The position numbers and the translations under genes were made by a program. The notes below the pieces were generated by a model that was not told the origin of the DNA, made no database searches, and saw only the letters and a list, made by a program, of their open reading frames with translations. DNA of 64,000 nt from Flavicella sediminum (GTDB lineage: Bacteria; Bacteroidota; Bacteroidia; Flavobacteriales; Flavobacteriaceae). The stretch is from positions 1,215,578 to 1,279,577 of the forward strand of contig NZ_VDET01000002.1 of assembly GCF_006381105.1 (NCBI RefSeq). Direction: 5' to 3'. Shown piece by piece: positions 8,433-17,437 of this stretch. Positions within the stretch are counted from its first letter, which is position 1; every line of letters begins with the position of its first letter.

Positions 8433-10115
8433 ATGAAACGAAATCATTTATTTTTATTTATTGGATTGCTGGCAATCAATAGCTTTTGTTATGCACAAAG
8501 TGCTACCTACGAAAATGTATTAGCTTCTCTTCAAAAAAATATGCCCGAAATAAACACGGAGAAAAAAACGTTTGTTCAGGAAATTTATGAAAGTGCTGCC
8601 AATACGGTCACTTTTAAATCGAAAGTTACGGATGTAAAGGGGAAAAGTGAAGAAACGGAGTTAAGTTTCAATTTTTCTGACATTGATATTCACAGTGTCA
8701 GACCTATTACAAAAGGGGATGTAATTAGTATCCAATTAATAGTAAACGGAAACCAAAAGTTAATTAAAGTAAATGAGGAAAATAAAAAAATATTTTACAC
8801 CTCAAAATTTGAAATCCTTGCAAAGGACATAAACAATGCCCGTATTTTATCAGATTTTATCAAAGAAATTATTCCTTTTTCGGTAACTATTTCTGAGAAA
8901 ACTTTAGGCTTGACGGGCTATACCGATCGGTTGAATTATTTGGTAGATCATATTAAAAATGTAAGTCTTATCAAAAAAGCCTACAACCAAACCTTTTCAA
9001 TTGATACAGAAGTTGCAGGAAATGTAAAATTAGAAATTACAAAATCTGCCGGATCTAAAGTGAATACAGAGGTATATTCATTTAATATAGCAACGCTAAA
9101 TGCAAATAGTATAAGTTTTAAAATTAAAATGGACGAGATTTTAATCAGTCTTGGTACCCGAAGAAATTTAAAAACAATTAAGGTTGCCGAGGATGGCGTT
9201 CAAAAAAATTACGTCAACAGTATTGAAATTATTGCAAGTAGTATTGAAAACGGTAAAAATTTAGTGGCGGTCTTAAAAGAACTAATTCCCTTAGGTGAGA
9301 TAGAATTTAAGAAAAATATTCCTAGCATAAATTCAGTAGATGAAGGATTGGTTTTTGTCAATAGCCTCATAGAAAAAATAGTACACAAGGACGAAAGTGT
9401 TTTTCAAAAAATGTCAACGGATTGTGTGACAAGTTTTGAGAAAAAACAAGAAACCTTAAAAAAATCCACCTTAAGCAACTATACCTTTAGCTTTTTAGAT
9501 CTCGTTTCTCAAAATGTTGATTTTAAAATTAGTGGTACAGAAATTAAAGTGCTTTTAGATTTGGGACATAAGTATGTACAAGTAAAAGAAGATGGCCAGG
9601 TAAAAAATTATATTTCAGAAGTTGAAATTGAAACCAATAGTGTGGAGCATGCAATTATTATGACAGATGTTCTAAAACAAGTCATAGACAAGTGTAAAGA
9701 GGCTAAAAAAGACATTGTATTGCCTAGTGCAAAAGCTGGAATTGAAATGATTGTGAAAGAAATTCAAAGCCTACGAATAGATGCTATTCAATACGATCAA
9801 GAACTTACTTTTTCTAAAAATTCTGTTGGAGGATTTTTATTAAAATTAAAACAAATTGAGACTTCCCCTAAAAAATCTAAAGAAAGTATTTACGAATTTA
9901 ATTTGTCAGACATTGATCAAAGGTCAGTTGAGATAAAAATATCTGGGAACAAGGTTTTTATTGAATTTTCAACAAAATTTATGGAGAAAATAATTAAAAC
10001 CTATCAAGATGGTGTGTCTAAAAACTATACAAATTCCTTAACGGTTTTATGTACAGATGTTGAGAATGCCAGAAGAATGAAAGAAATACTTATAGCATTA
10101 ACGAAAGAAAATTAA
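8433..10115 (+). CDS. Exported protein made of four tandem repeats, function unknown
   Basis: A 560-residue protein with a signal peptide (residues 1-21, ending CYAQ). The rest consists of four imperfect repeats of about 120-130 residues (about 24-150, 163-288, 303-418, 437-557). Each has an early beta-rich part and ends in a signature: EDGVQKNYVNSIEI, EDGQVKNYISEVEI and QDGVSKNYTNSLTV in repeats 2-4 and a diverged version in repeat 1, then an amphipathic helix such as IENGKNLVAVLKELIP. No catalytic motif or membrane segment is visible. It is followed by a small beta-barrel gene and a lipoprotein gene on the same strand, so it may be an envelope or periplasmic binding protein. I do not recognise the family. 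Confidence 0.8.
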   Translation: MKRNHLFLFIGLLAINSFCYAQSATYENVLASLQKNMPEINTEKKTFVQEIYESAANTVTFKSKVTDVKGKSEETELSFNFSDIDIHSVRPITKGDVISIQLIVNGNQKLIKVNEENKKIFYTSKFEILAKDINNARILSDFIKEIIPFSVTISEKTLGLTGYTDRLNYLVDHIKNVSLIKKAYNQTFSIDTEVAGNVKLEITKSAGSKVNTEVYSFNIATLNANSISFKIKMDEILISLGTRRNLKTIKVAEDGVQKNYVNSIEIIASSIENGKNLVAVLKELIPLGEIEFKKNIPSINSVDEGLVFVNSLIEKIVHKDESVFQKMSTDCVTSFEKKQETLKKSTLSNYTFSFLDLVSQNVDFKISGTEIKVLLDLGHKYVQVKEDGQVKNYISEVEIETNSVEHAIIMTDVLKQVIDKCKEAKKDIVLPSAKAGIEMIVKEIQSLRIDAIQYDQELTFSKNSVGGFLLKLKQIETSPKKSKESIYEFNLSDIDQRSVEIKISGNKVFIEFSTKFMEKIIKTYQDGVSKNYTNSLTVLCTDVENARRMKEILIALTKEN

Positions 10116-10144
10116 CATTTAATATTAACTAAATCAAAATTATC

Positions 10145-10630
10145 ATGAAAATTAAACATTTAATTATTGGAGTATTTGCAATTTGTAGTTCGTTTACATA
10201 CGGACAAGAAAAGGGACAAATTTCTGCTTTTGCAGGGTTCAACTATTATAATTCAGAAGGTGAAGGATCGGGAGGTTTTACCATTGGAGGGGAATATTTA
10301 TTTACCGACAATATTTCAGGTGCATTAAGTTATACAGGGCATAGTGTTGAAGGAGGAGATTTGTCAGAAATTGGAATTGACGGACGGTATTATTTTGTGA
10401 CAGAAGAAACAATTAATTGGTTTGCTGTTGCAGGATTAAGAAGAGTTAATGTATCAACTCCATTTGTGTCAGGTTCTATGATTGGTTTTTCCATAGGTGC
10501 TGGTGGCTTGTATGGAATTAATGATAACTTGAGTGTCATTGCACAGGTTAAATATTCAACAGCTTCTAAAGATGGAATAGAGTCAAACGGAACTAATATT
10601 CTTGCCGGAGTTCAATATTCATTTAATTAA
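10145..10630 (+). CDS. Small outer-membrane beta-barrel protein
   Basis: A 161-residue protein with a signal peptide (residues 1-20, ending TYGQ), then alternating amphipathic strands with Gly/Tyr-rich turns and a C-terminal phenylalanine region (LAGVQYSFN), the signature of an outer-membrane barrel recognised by BAM. The length suits an eight-stranded OmpX/OmpW-like barrel ('porin family' in flavobacteria). It lies 29 bp after the four-repeat protein and 11 bp before a lipoprotein gene, so the three are probably one operon. The substrate is unknown. Confidence 0.8.
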   Translation: MKIKHLIIGVFAICSSFTYGQEKGQISAFAGFNYYNSEGEGSGGFTIGGEYLFTDNISGALSYTGHSVEGGDLSEIGIDGRYYFVTEETINWFAVAGLRRVNVSTPFVSGSMIGFSIGAGGLYGINDNLSVIAQVKYSTASKDGIESNGTNILAGVQYSFN

Positions 10631-10641
10631 AAAAATATATT

Positions 10642-11172
10642 ATGAAAAAAATTAGCGTTCTATTAATGGCCTTACTATTTGTAATGGCCTGTTCAAAAGA
10701 TGATTCGGGTGGTTTAGGAGGAGTTCCTTCAGGTGAAATTGTTCCTGTTGCTGAAAGAGAATATGTGTTAACAGGTGTAGATTCTAGTACAGCAAATAAA
10801 ACTACACAAGCAAAAAGTAATGCAGATGTAGAAGGAAGGGCTTGGACACTTCTTGTTAGAAAAGCTTGGACTTCTGGAAATTGTTCAGCTTTTTTAGATC
10901 CTGATGAAATTGCTGAGTTAAATATGGAAGATTTTACTACGGCATATTTTAAATTTTTACCAAATGGAGATGTCATGACAGCTAATTCCATTGGAGGTAC
11001 TTATTATAACAACGGAAGTTGGAGTTGGGTCAATCCTGCCACTAAAGATGAAATAGAAGTACAATATGAGACCTATACGATAACTGCTTTAAACGATTCA
11101 CAGTTTATCATAGGACATAATGTATCTGAGGGTGGTTGTTCTTTAACAACTTATCAAAGCCTTTCTAGGTAA
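10642..11172 (+). CDS. Lipoprotein, lipocalin-like fold possible
   Basis: A 176-residue protein with a lipobox ending at C17 (FVMAC), followed by SKDDSGG, a flexible acidic linker as in surface-exposed Bacteroidota lipoproteins. The C-terminal half (YFKFLPNGDVMTANSIGGTY...NGSWSWV) resembles the strand pattern of lipocalin-like domains in this phylum, where a measured value is compared with 'W' and 'F' strands. Two cysteines (in GNCSAF and GGCSLT) could form a disulfide. It is the last gene before a strong terminator. Confidence 0.65.
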   Translation: MKKISVLLMALLFVMACSKDDSGGLGGVPSGEIVPVAEREYVLTGVDSSTANKTTQAKSNADVEGRAWTLLVRKAWTSGNCSAFLDPDEIAELNMEDFTTAYFKFLPNGDVMTANSIGGTYYNNGSWSWVNPATKDEIEVQYETYTITALNDSQFIIGHNVSEGGCSLTTYQSLSR

Positions 11173-11176
11173 AACC

Positions 11177-11212
11177 AAAAAAGCGATGTTTTTAAAACAT
11201 CGCTTTTTTTTA
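11177..11212. terminator. Bidirectional intrinsic terminator
   Basis: A 10-bp perfect stem (gcgatgtttt/aaaacatcgc, 11183-11192 and 11194-11203, closing over a tiny A/T loop) is followed by a run of T and preceded by a run of A. It can therefore terminate both the lipoprotein operon on the plus strand and the convergent MscS gene. Confidence 0.9.
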
Positions 11213-11229
11213 TCTTCTAGAATTAAAAA

Positions 11230-12045
11230 TTAACTCTTGTGTACATGCACATCCATTTGTGGATAAGGAATATTTAATCCTTCAGCATTAAACGTATTGT
11301 ATACTTTTTCATTCATATCAAAATGTACTCCCCAATAATCAGCAGCATTTACCCATACACGAACGGTAAAATTAACAGAGCTATCTGCTAAGGCAGAAAC
11401 AGCAATAAAAGGAGCTGCAGGGTCTGATAAAATTCTTTTGTCAGCAGCAATCAACTGTCCTAAAACTTCTCTTGCTTTTTCAGTACTATCACCATAACCA
11501 ATTCCAAAGGTAAAATCTACACGTCTTTTTTCTTCTACAGAAAAATTAACCATAGATGAATTTGAAAGTCCGCCATTAGGAATAATAATTGTTTTGTTAT
11601 CTGGAGTTTTTAAAATAGTATTGAAAATTTGAATTTCTTTAACGCTTCCTACATAACCTTGTGCATCAATTACATCGCCCACTTTAAAAGGTTTAAAGAT
11701 TAAAATCATTACACCACCAGCAAAATTTTGAAGTGTACCAGACAAAGCCATCCCGACAGCCAAACCAGCGGCTCCTAAAATAGCAATGAAAGAGGTCATT
11801 TCAATACCCATCATGCTTAAAACACTAATGACTAATAAAATTTTAAGAATTGCTGCTACTAAACTTTTAAGAAAAGGTTTTAAAGAAGGGTCTGTGTCTT
11901 TTTTATCTAATAAACTTCCAAAAGCATTTGTTAATGATTTAACAATAAATGATCCAATAATCCAAACGGCAATCGCCCCTAATAACTTTAATCCGTACTC
12001 ACTTGTAAGCGCAGTAATTTGTTCTTTAATTAATTCGAAATCCAT
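11230..12045 (-). CDS. MscS-family small-conductance mechanosensitive channel
   Basis: A 271-residue protein close to E. coli MscS in length and layout. It has three N-terminal membrane helices (about 17-37, 60-82 and the pore-lining helix about 87-110 with Gly/Ala-rich AGLAVGMALSGTLQNFAGG), then the beta domain (KPFKVGDVIDAQGYVGSV, PNGGLSNSSMVNFS) and the alpha/beta cage. The channel opens under membrane tension to release solutes during osmotic downshift. It is a single gene, convergent with the lipoprotein operon. A -7-like TATCTTTA lies upstream at 12073-12080 on the minus strand. Confidence 0.95.
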   Translation of the reverse strand: MDFELIKEQITALTSEYGLKLLGAIAVWIIGSFIVKSLTNAFGSLLDKKDTDPSLKPFLKSLVAAILKILLVISVLSMMGIEMTSFIAILGAAGLAVGMALSGTLQNFAGGVMILIFKPFKVGDVIDAQGYVGSVKEIQIFNTILKTPDNKTIIIPNGGLSNSSMVNFSVEEKRRVDFTFGIGYGDSTEKAREVLGQLIAADKRILSDPAAPFIAVSALADSSVNFTVRVWVNAADYWGVHFDMNEKVYNTFNAEGLNIPYPQMDVHVHKS

Positions 12046-12154
12046 ACTAAAATTTTTATATTTTTAAGTTCGTAAAGATACTTATAAATTGAACTCGTAA
12101 AAGTGTAATTAGATTAACATTCGTTTAGAATATTTTTCTAGCAGAATTAACCTT

Positions 12155-13087
12155 ATGAAGACTAAAATTTTAATTACTGGAGGAACCGGATTTGTCGGAA
12201 AAAATTTGTGTAAGCTCCTGTTGTCACAAGGATATGAAGTGGCTATTTTAAGCCGGAGGCCTAAAAAAAACACAGAAAATATTTCTTATTTTAAATGGGA
12301 TGTCTCTTCGGGTTTTATTGATAAAGCTTGTCTAAATGGGGTCAGTTGTATTATTCATTTAGCCGGAGAAAATGTGGCCAGTTCGCGCTGGACAAGCAAA
12401 AGGAAGAAGCAAATATTGACCAGTAGAACTAAATCGACCCAATTATTAGAACAACTTCTAGCAGAAAACAAACAAGAGGTAGAAACATTTATTTCGGCTT
12501 CGGCCATTGGGTTTTACGGTACTACAACTTCTGAAAAAATATATAACGAAGAGGATGCTCCTGGAAATGATTTTTTGGCAGACGTTTGCAAACAGTGGGA
12601 AAGTTCTGTCGATAAAATTGAAAAATTAGCCATTAGAACAGTAAAGTTTAGAGTAGGTGTGGTTTTTGGAAAAAAAGGATCTGCTTTGCAAAAAATGCTG
12701 TTACCCATTAATTTAGGAATCGGTTCAGCCATTGGAACAGGTAAGCAATACATGCCCTGGATTCATATTGAAGATTTGTGCAATATGTATTTACTAGCCA
12801 TTAACAAACCAAAATTATGTGGTGTTTACAACGCTGTAGTAGGAGAGGAGTTGACCAATTATACTTTAAGCAAGCTGATTGCCGAGGAATTAAAGAAACC
12901 TTTTTTTATGCCGAAAATACCTTCTTTTGTGTTTCAACTTATTTTTGGCGAACTGTCTGTAATCCTTTTAAAAGGAAGCCGTGTCTCTTCTGAAAAAATA
13001 ACAAAGGCCGGTTTTGTTTTTAAATACCCAACCATTGAAAAGGCTTTAAAAAATTTATTAGCTCCTAAGCTAGAATTCAAAGATTAA
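12155..13087 (+). CDS. TIGR01777-family SDR (YfcH-like NAD-dependent epimerase)
   Basis: A 310-residue extended SDR with the nucleotide-binding motif GGTGFVGKNL at residues 8-17, an acidic/Arg site after strand 2 (LSRR), the HLAGENV segment and the family-specific C-terminal domain (YNAVVGEELTNYTLSKLIAEEL). It matches TIGR01777/YfcH, which is widespread but without an agreed substrate; plant relatives affect chloroplast division. Its stop overlaps the stop of the convergent gene by 4 bp. Confidence 0.85.
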   Translation: MKTKILITGGTGFVGKNLCKLLLSQGYEVAILSRRPKKNTENISYFKWDVSSGFIDKACLNGVSCIIHLAGENVASSRWTSKRKKQILTSRTKSTQLLEQLLAENKQEVETFISASAIGFYGTTTSEKIYNEEDAPGNDFLADVCKQWESSVDKIEKLAIRTVKFRVGVVFGKKGSALQKMLLPINLGIGSAIGTGKQYMPWIHIEDLCNMYLLAINKPKLCGVYNAVVGEELTNYTLSKLIAEELKKPFFMPKIPSFVFQLIFGELSVILLKGSRVSSEKITKAGFVFKYPTIEKALKNLLAPKLEFKD

Positions 13088-13884
13088 AACTGCGGAATCA
13101 TTTTTAGCAAATCTCCATGAATAAATTCATAATTTAAAACCCGTTTGAGCTTTTCATTGGAAATGATTTTAAAACTCGTTGTTTCTTCTAAAAAAGTAGC
13201 GGGTATTTTTCCTGCATGAAGGGTAGCAGCAGTATAAAATTCTTTGCGTGTAGGGTGCGTATCTGCCGAAGCATTTAATACCGTATTCCAAACATCACTT
13301 TGCAGCAATTTATAGACGATTTGAATACAATCGTCTAAATGTATTAAATTGATGGGAGCCGCACCGTTTTTAACCAATCTTCCTTCTTTAAAAAAATTAG
13401 CCGGATTTCTAGAACCTCCTATCAAGCCAGAAAAACGTAGGACCGTTGTTTTAAAATGAGGATTTTTTAAAAATAAATGTTCTAAATCTACTAGTATTTG
13501 CTTAGGCGGATTTACCTCAAAATTTTCGTCTTCTGTTACAACAGCATTGCTATCGGAATACACAGACGTTGAACTGATAAAAATTACTTTCTGAATAGAA
13601 GAAGCTTCGATTAGCAGCGCCAATTTTTTATAAGCTTCAAAATTTTCTTTTTGCTGTCCAAAGGGAATATTGATAAAAAGAATTTCACTCTGTAAAAATT
13701 CTTCTATAGCTCCAAAAATTGTATTGTTTTCAATTTTGAGCAGAAAAGGCGTAACTCCGATGTTTTTCAGTTCTGAAATTTTCTCTGCTGAAGTGGTACT
13801 TCCTGATACGTCTATATTTTGTTCCTTTAAAAATTTCGCCAAAGGCAAACCTAGCCAACCACAGCCTAAAATACTACATTTCAT
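13084..13884 (-). CDS. SDR-family NAD(P)-binding protein (YeeZ-like)
   Basis: A 266-residue atypical SDR with an N-terminal Rossmann motif of the form GCGWLGLPLAKFL (residues 8-20, GxGxxG), a FISSTSVYSD active-site segment and an FSGLIGGSRNP region. This matches YeeZ-like 'NAD-dependent epimerase' proteins whose substrate is unknown. It overlaps the cvpA gene by 11 bp and is transcribed with it. Confidence 0.8.
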   Translation of the reverse strand: MKCSILGCGWLGLPLAKFLKEQNIDVSGSTTSAEKISELKNIGVTPFLLKIENNTIFGAIEEFLQSEILFINIPFGQQKENFEAYKKLALLIEASSIQKVIFISSTSVYSDSNAVVTEDENFEVNPPKQILVDLEHLFLKNPHFKTTVLRFSGLIGGSRNPANFFKEGRLVKNGAAPINLIHLDDCIQIVYKLLQSDVWNTVLNASADTHPTRKEFYTAATLHAGKIPATFLEETTSFKIISNEKLKRVLNYEFIHGDLLKMIPQF

Positions 13885-14392
13885 CTAGTGGATTTTTAAA
13901 TTTACTACCATCAGAATTAATGATAGAAGGAAATAATTTTGGGGCAATTTCTTTGACGGGTTGTATCAAAACCGAAGTTTTCATTTGTTCTTTACTAACA
14001 AAAGGAATGGCGTTGTTAATAGACATAAAAAACGTTAAAATAACACTTAAAATTAAGGTGATTTTTAACAAACCAAACACACCACCCAATAATTTATTAA
14101 CAATACCCAGAGCGGCAAAATCGGCAATTTTGGTTAATATTTTTCCTGCTAAAGAAACCACAACGACAATAAGAACAAAGGTCAATGCAAAAGCACTTAA
14201 AGAAATAAATTTTTCATCCCATTCAACATATTTTTGCAAGTAGGCCGCTACAATATGCGAAAAATGTATGGCGCCATAAACTCCACCAATCAATCCTATT
14301 AAAGAGGCGACTTCAACAAAAAGGCCTTTAAAAATTCCTCGAATAAATCCAAACAATAAAATGGAAGCGAGAATAACATCAAAAGTATTCAT
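13874..14392 (-). CDS. cvpA: CvpA-family membrane protein
   Basis: A 172-residue protein with four hydrophobic segments (about 5-20, 26-47, 66-86, 101-123), the GFIRGIFKGLFVE and LNKLLGGVFGLLK motifs of the CvpA/colicin V production family and a C-terminal soluble tail. CvpA proteins are inner-membrane proteins linked to envelope stress and bile or colicin V phenotypes; the biochemical role is unknown. A good -7 element, TATCTTTG, lies on the minus strand at 14417-14424, so this two-gene operon starts near 14410. Confidence 0.85.
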   Translation of the reverse strand: MNTFDVILASILLFGFIRGIFKGLFVEVASLIGLIGGVYGAIHFSHIVAAYLQKYVEWDEKFISLSAFALTFVLIVVVVSLAGKILTKIADFAALGIVNKLLGGVFGLLKITLILSVILTFFMSINNAIPFVSKEQMKTSVLIQPVKEIAPKLFPSIINSDGSKFKNPLDEM

Positions 14393-14416
14393 AGAAAAAT
14401 TTTAGGATTGAATTTT

Positions 14417-14424
14417 CAAAGATA
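14417..14424 (-). promoter_or_regulatory. -7 promoter element of the cvpA-SDR operon
   Basis: TATCTTTG on the minus strand matches the Bacteroidota TAnnTTTG consensus and lies 25 bp upstream of the cvpA start. No convincing -33 TTG is present. Confidence 0.6.
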
Positions 14425-14540
14425 CAATTAATGTAATAATTTTAAAGCTAGAATTTAGGCAAGCAAAGTTCCTTTTGTTCGGTTTTCGTTAAAATACTCA
14501 TAAGCCTTTGCAGAATGCAATTCGGCTCCTAGCAAAAATG

Positions 14541-14548
14541 TATATTTG
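14541..14548 (+). promoter_or_regulatory. -7 promoter element before the 117-residue protein gene
   Basis: TATATTTG fits TAnnTTTG exactly. Transcription should begin near 14555. This excludes an in-frame ATG at 14548, which overlaps the element, and supports the ATG at 14569. Confidence 0.65.
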
Positions 14549-14568
14549 TGCTTTCAAAAAATAAAAGA

Positions 14569-14922
14569 ATGTCTAGAGATATAAAATTAAAGGAAGAGTG
14601 GGAAAATGTCGTAAAATTTTTATCGGACAGGTTTGCGGATGGTGATACCCTAAACCTAGATTCTATTGTTTATTTAATAGGGGTACAGGAATTAGGAAAA
14701 GGAGTTCAGACATTTAAAAAAGATGAAAAAGTAAATTTAATGCATATTGCTATTTGTCGCTTGTTAGAGCCTTATGGCTATTATGAATTCGATTTTATTG
14801 ATGCTGACGGTTGGCCACATTACAAAGTTTTGGACGAGTTGCCAACACTAAAACCTGGCGAACAAACCATACTTATGAAGGAAGCCATCGTTAAATATTT
14901 TTCATCTGAAGAAGCAGAATAA
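14569..14922 (+). CDS. Conserved flavobacterial protein of unknown function
   Basis: The start at 14569 (MSRDIKLKEEWENV...) gives 117 residues. It is preferred over 14548 because the -7 element overlaps the latter. The protein is soluble and acidic, with no signal peptide or membrane segment. It contains the segments LNLDSIVYLIGVQELGKG, KDEKVNLMHIAICRLLEPYG and DGWPHY. It has the look of a conserved small flavobacterial cytosolic protein, but I cannot name a family. The downstream TlpA-like gene starts 33 bp later and may be co-transcribed. Confidence 0.75.
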   Translation: MSRDIKLKEEWENVVKFLSDRFADGDTLNLDSIVYLIGVQELGKGVQTFKKDEKVNLMHIAICRLLEPYGYYEFDFIDADGWPHYKVLDELPTLKPGEQTILMKEAIVKYFSSEEAE

Positions 14923-14955
14923 AAATTGCAAATAGTAATCGACTAGTAACTAATT

Positions 14956-16296
14956 ATGAAGACAAAATATAGTTTCCTTTTCGCCTTGTTGATGAGCTTT
15001 TTTTCACAAGCACAGTTTAGCATTGAAGGCACATTGCAACCAAAAAATGACGAATTAACTTGGGCTATGTTGTACCAAATGAAAGATGGTAGACAACATT
15101 ATTTAAAAAACACAAAAATAAAAGACGGTAGCTTTAAGTTTGAAATCCCTGAAGATTCTAAAAAAGGAATGTACCGAGTGGTGTATCGTTTAAAAGGGGA
15201 AGGTTTTGTCGATTTTTTATTCAATAAAGAAAATGTAAAATTTTCATTTGATCCTGCTTACGCTGAAGGAACAAGTGTTTTTGAAACGTCAAGAGAGAAC
15301 AAGACCTATCAAAATTATTTGCAAAATATTTATGGTGTTCAACAATACATTGATTCTTTACAGGTGGCTTATTTTAGAGGGCCTAATGAAGCTTCAGAAG
15401 AATTGTATGTTGAAGGTTTGGTAATTTTAAAACAAACACAAGCACAGCACGAATCTTTATCGGAAGGAATGTTGGCCCACGATTTTATCAAAGCTTCACA
15501 ACGTTACAATTCAGAAACTATAAGTAAGTCGCCACAAACCTATTTGAAAAACATCAAAGAAAATTTTTTCCAACACATAGATTTTGAAAATACCGCCTTG
15601 CAAGAATCTTCCTTTTTAGTGGACAGAGTGATGGATTATGTGTTTCATATCAATTATTCAAAAGATCCAAAAGTGCAAAGTAGATTGTACCGTGAGGCGG
15701 TGGAAAATATTTTGTTGATTCCTAAAAAACAAGAACTAAAAAGAGATTTAATTCAAATTTTAATTGAAGAATTTGTCAAGTTTGAGGAAACTGCTGAGGT
15801 ACGTTTTCTATTTGAAAATTATTATGACCTATTACCAAAAGAATTGCAAAAGCAAGATTACAAAGCGGAAACTTTGGCAAGAATTGCGGTTAGTATAGGA
15901 AATAAGGCTCCGGAAATTACTTGGGAAGAAGATAAAAAAGAATTCAAATTATCTGAATTAAATTCTTCAAAAAATTATGTGGTGGTATTTTGGAGTACAG
16001 GTTGCTCACACTGTAAAAAGCAACTCCCTGAAATGTATACCTATATGAAAGATTTTAAAGACATAGCTGTCATTGCAGTTGGTTTGGAAGAGAAATCGAA
16101 AACTTGGAAAAGTTTGGTTAAAGATTTTAAAGGTTGGCACCATGTGTTGGGTTTAAACAAATGGGAAAATGAAACGGCTAGATCTTACGGAGTAACAGGA
16201 ACACCTTCTTATTTTGTACTTGATAAAGACAAAAAAATAATTGCCAAACCTGATAATTTCAGAGATTTGGCAAAGGTTTTAAAAAACTTGAATTAA
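14956..16296 (+). CDS. TlpA-like thioredoxin-fold protein with DUF5106/DUF4369-type N-terminal part
   Basis: A 446-residue exported protein with a signal peptide (residues 1-20, ending SQAQ). The first region (about 21-110) resembles the DUF4369 beta-domain, a helical middle (about 115-310) is like DUF5106, and residues about 313-446 form a thioredoxin domain with the active site C350-S-H-C353 in WSTGCSHCKKQLP and the cis-Pro loop TGTPSYFV. Such proteins are periplasmic thiol-disulfide oxidoreductases, typically reductants of cytochrome or envelope proteins. Its stop overlaps the convergent redox protein gene by 4 bp. Confidence 0.85.
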   Translation: MKTKYSFLFALLMSFFSQAQFSIEGTLQPKNDELTWAMLYQMKDGRQHYLKNTKIKDGSFKFEIPEDSKKGMYRVVYRLKGEGFVDFLFNKENVKFSFDPAYAEGTSVFETSRENKTYQNYLQNIYGVQQYIDSLQVAYFRGPNEASEELYVEGLVILKQTQAQHESLSEGMLAHDFIKASQRYNSETISKSPQTYLKNIKENFFQHIDFENTALQESSFLVDRVMDYVFHINYSKDPKVQSRLYREAVENILLIPKKQELKRDLIQILIEEFVKFEETAEVRFLFENYYDLLPKELQKQDYKAETLARIAVSIGNKAPEITWEEDKKEFKLSELNSSKNYVVVFWSTGCSHCKKQLPEMYTYMKDFKDIAVIAVGLEEKSKTWKSLVKDFKGWHHVLGLNKWENETARSYGVTGTPSYFVLDKDKKIIAKPDNFRDLAKVLKNLN

Positions 16297-17408
16297 TTCA
16301 GTTCTAATAAATCATCAATTTTATAAGACAGTGATTTCACAGAACTTCCTGTTAAGCCACCTGTTTTGTAAAATTGAATCTTACCTGCTTGGTCAATAAT
16401 AATATTGGTTGGGTAGGCAGGAACATCAAATAATTTTGCTTCGAATCGTCCGTCAGATACAATTCCGTAATCAAATTTCGTTTTTTTTAAAAAGCTATTT
16501 AGTCGACTTTTATCATCTAAAGCAACGCCAATAAAAACCACATTTGGGTCGTCTTTAAATTCTTCTTTTATGGTATTTAAATGAGGTATTTCCGATCTAC
16601 ACGGTGGACAAGTTGTAAACCAAAAATTTAATACCACTATTTTTCCAAGCGTACTTTTACTCGTAATTTTTTCTCCAGACAAGGTTCTAAAACGATATTT
16701 AGGGGCCGTACTTCCAATCATCTTATCATAGAGTGGTTTGTATTTTTCACTGCTTGGTTTTCTGCTTTCAAGGTATTCCTTTTCGGTAATTTGCTGATAA
16801 CCGTTTAAAGAATAATAGGAGGCGGGTAGTTTGGAATAATTTATTTTTTTAGCCACTACCTGATACTTTCCTAAGTATTTGTCATAGGCGCTATATTGCA
16901 TTAAAAAGCCCGGAATATTTAAATGTTTTACAAAACGAAGGCCTACTTTTTTTGTTGAATAAATTTTTTCAGGCACTCCTTTTACAATGGCAATATATTC
17001 TTCACAAGGCAGTCCTAAAATTATTTTCGATTTGCCTACTTGTAATTCTGCTTCCTTAAAAGGATTTTTGAATTTGTTTGAAACGGCTATTTTGGAAGAA
17101 CCCGTTGAGGTACAGCTATAAAATATTTCTTCATTATAATCTAAAATAGTAAAACGTTGGGTAGTAAATGAATTGCCAAAACGAGTCTCTTTTAAAACAT
17201 TCTTATTAAAAGCCACTACAATTTCCTTGATATAGGAAGAAGATGCTTTTTGTTTTTGACTTAGTTCTTTTTCATAAATAACATCGTAATTAATAATCAC
17301 ATCGATGTTTAATTTTTCTGCAGCGGCAGTTTTCCACTGGGCTTGTAGGTTTTGTAGGCTAAGAAGTAAAATAAAAGTAAAACCTTTGTAAAGAGAATTA
17401 AGTGACAT
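16293..17408 (-). CDS. GLPGLI-like domain plus TlpA-type thioredoxin protein
   Basis: A 371-residue protein with a signal peptide (about residues 1-24). Residues about 25-215 resemble the GLPGLI family (ILGLPCEEYIA followed by LNIPGFLMQY), and about 231-371 form a thioredoxin domain with active site C267-P-P-C270 in FWFTTCPPCRSEIP and a cis-Pro loop (VPAYPTNII). It is predicted to be a periplasmic disulfide reductase or oxidase. It is convergent with another TlpA-like gene. Downstream genes on the minus strand belong to other functions. Confidence 0.85.
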   Translation of the reverse strand: MSLNSLYKGFTFILLLSLQNLQAQWKTAAAEKLNIDVIINYDVIYEKELSQKQKASSSYIKEIVVAFNKNVLKETRFGNSFTTQRFTILDYNEEIFYSCTSTGSSKIAVSNKFKNPFKEAELQVGKSKIILGLPCEEYIAIVKGVPEKIYSTKKVGLRFVKHLNIPGFLMQYSAYDKYLGKYQVVAKKINYSKLPASYYSLNGYQQITEKEYLESRKPSSEKYKPLYDKMIGSTAPKYRFRTLSGEKITSKSTLGKIVVLNFWFTTCPPCRSEIPHLNTIKEEFKDDPNVVFIGVALDDKSRLNSFLKKTKFDYGIVSDGRFEAKLFDVPAYPTNIIIDQAGKIQFYKTGGLTGSSVKSLSYKIDDLLELN

Positions 17409-17437
17409 AGTTTTTTTGGGGTGAAGGTAGCGGTTTT

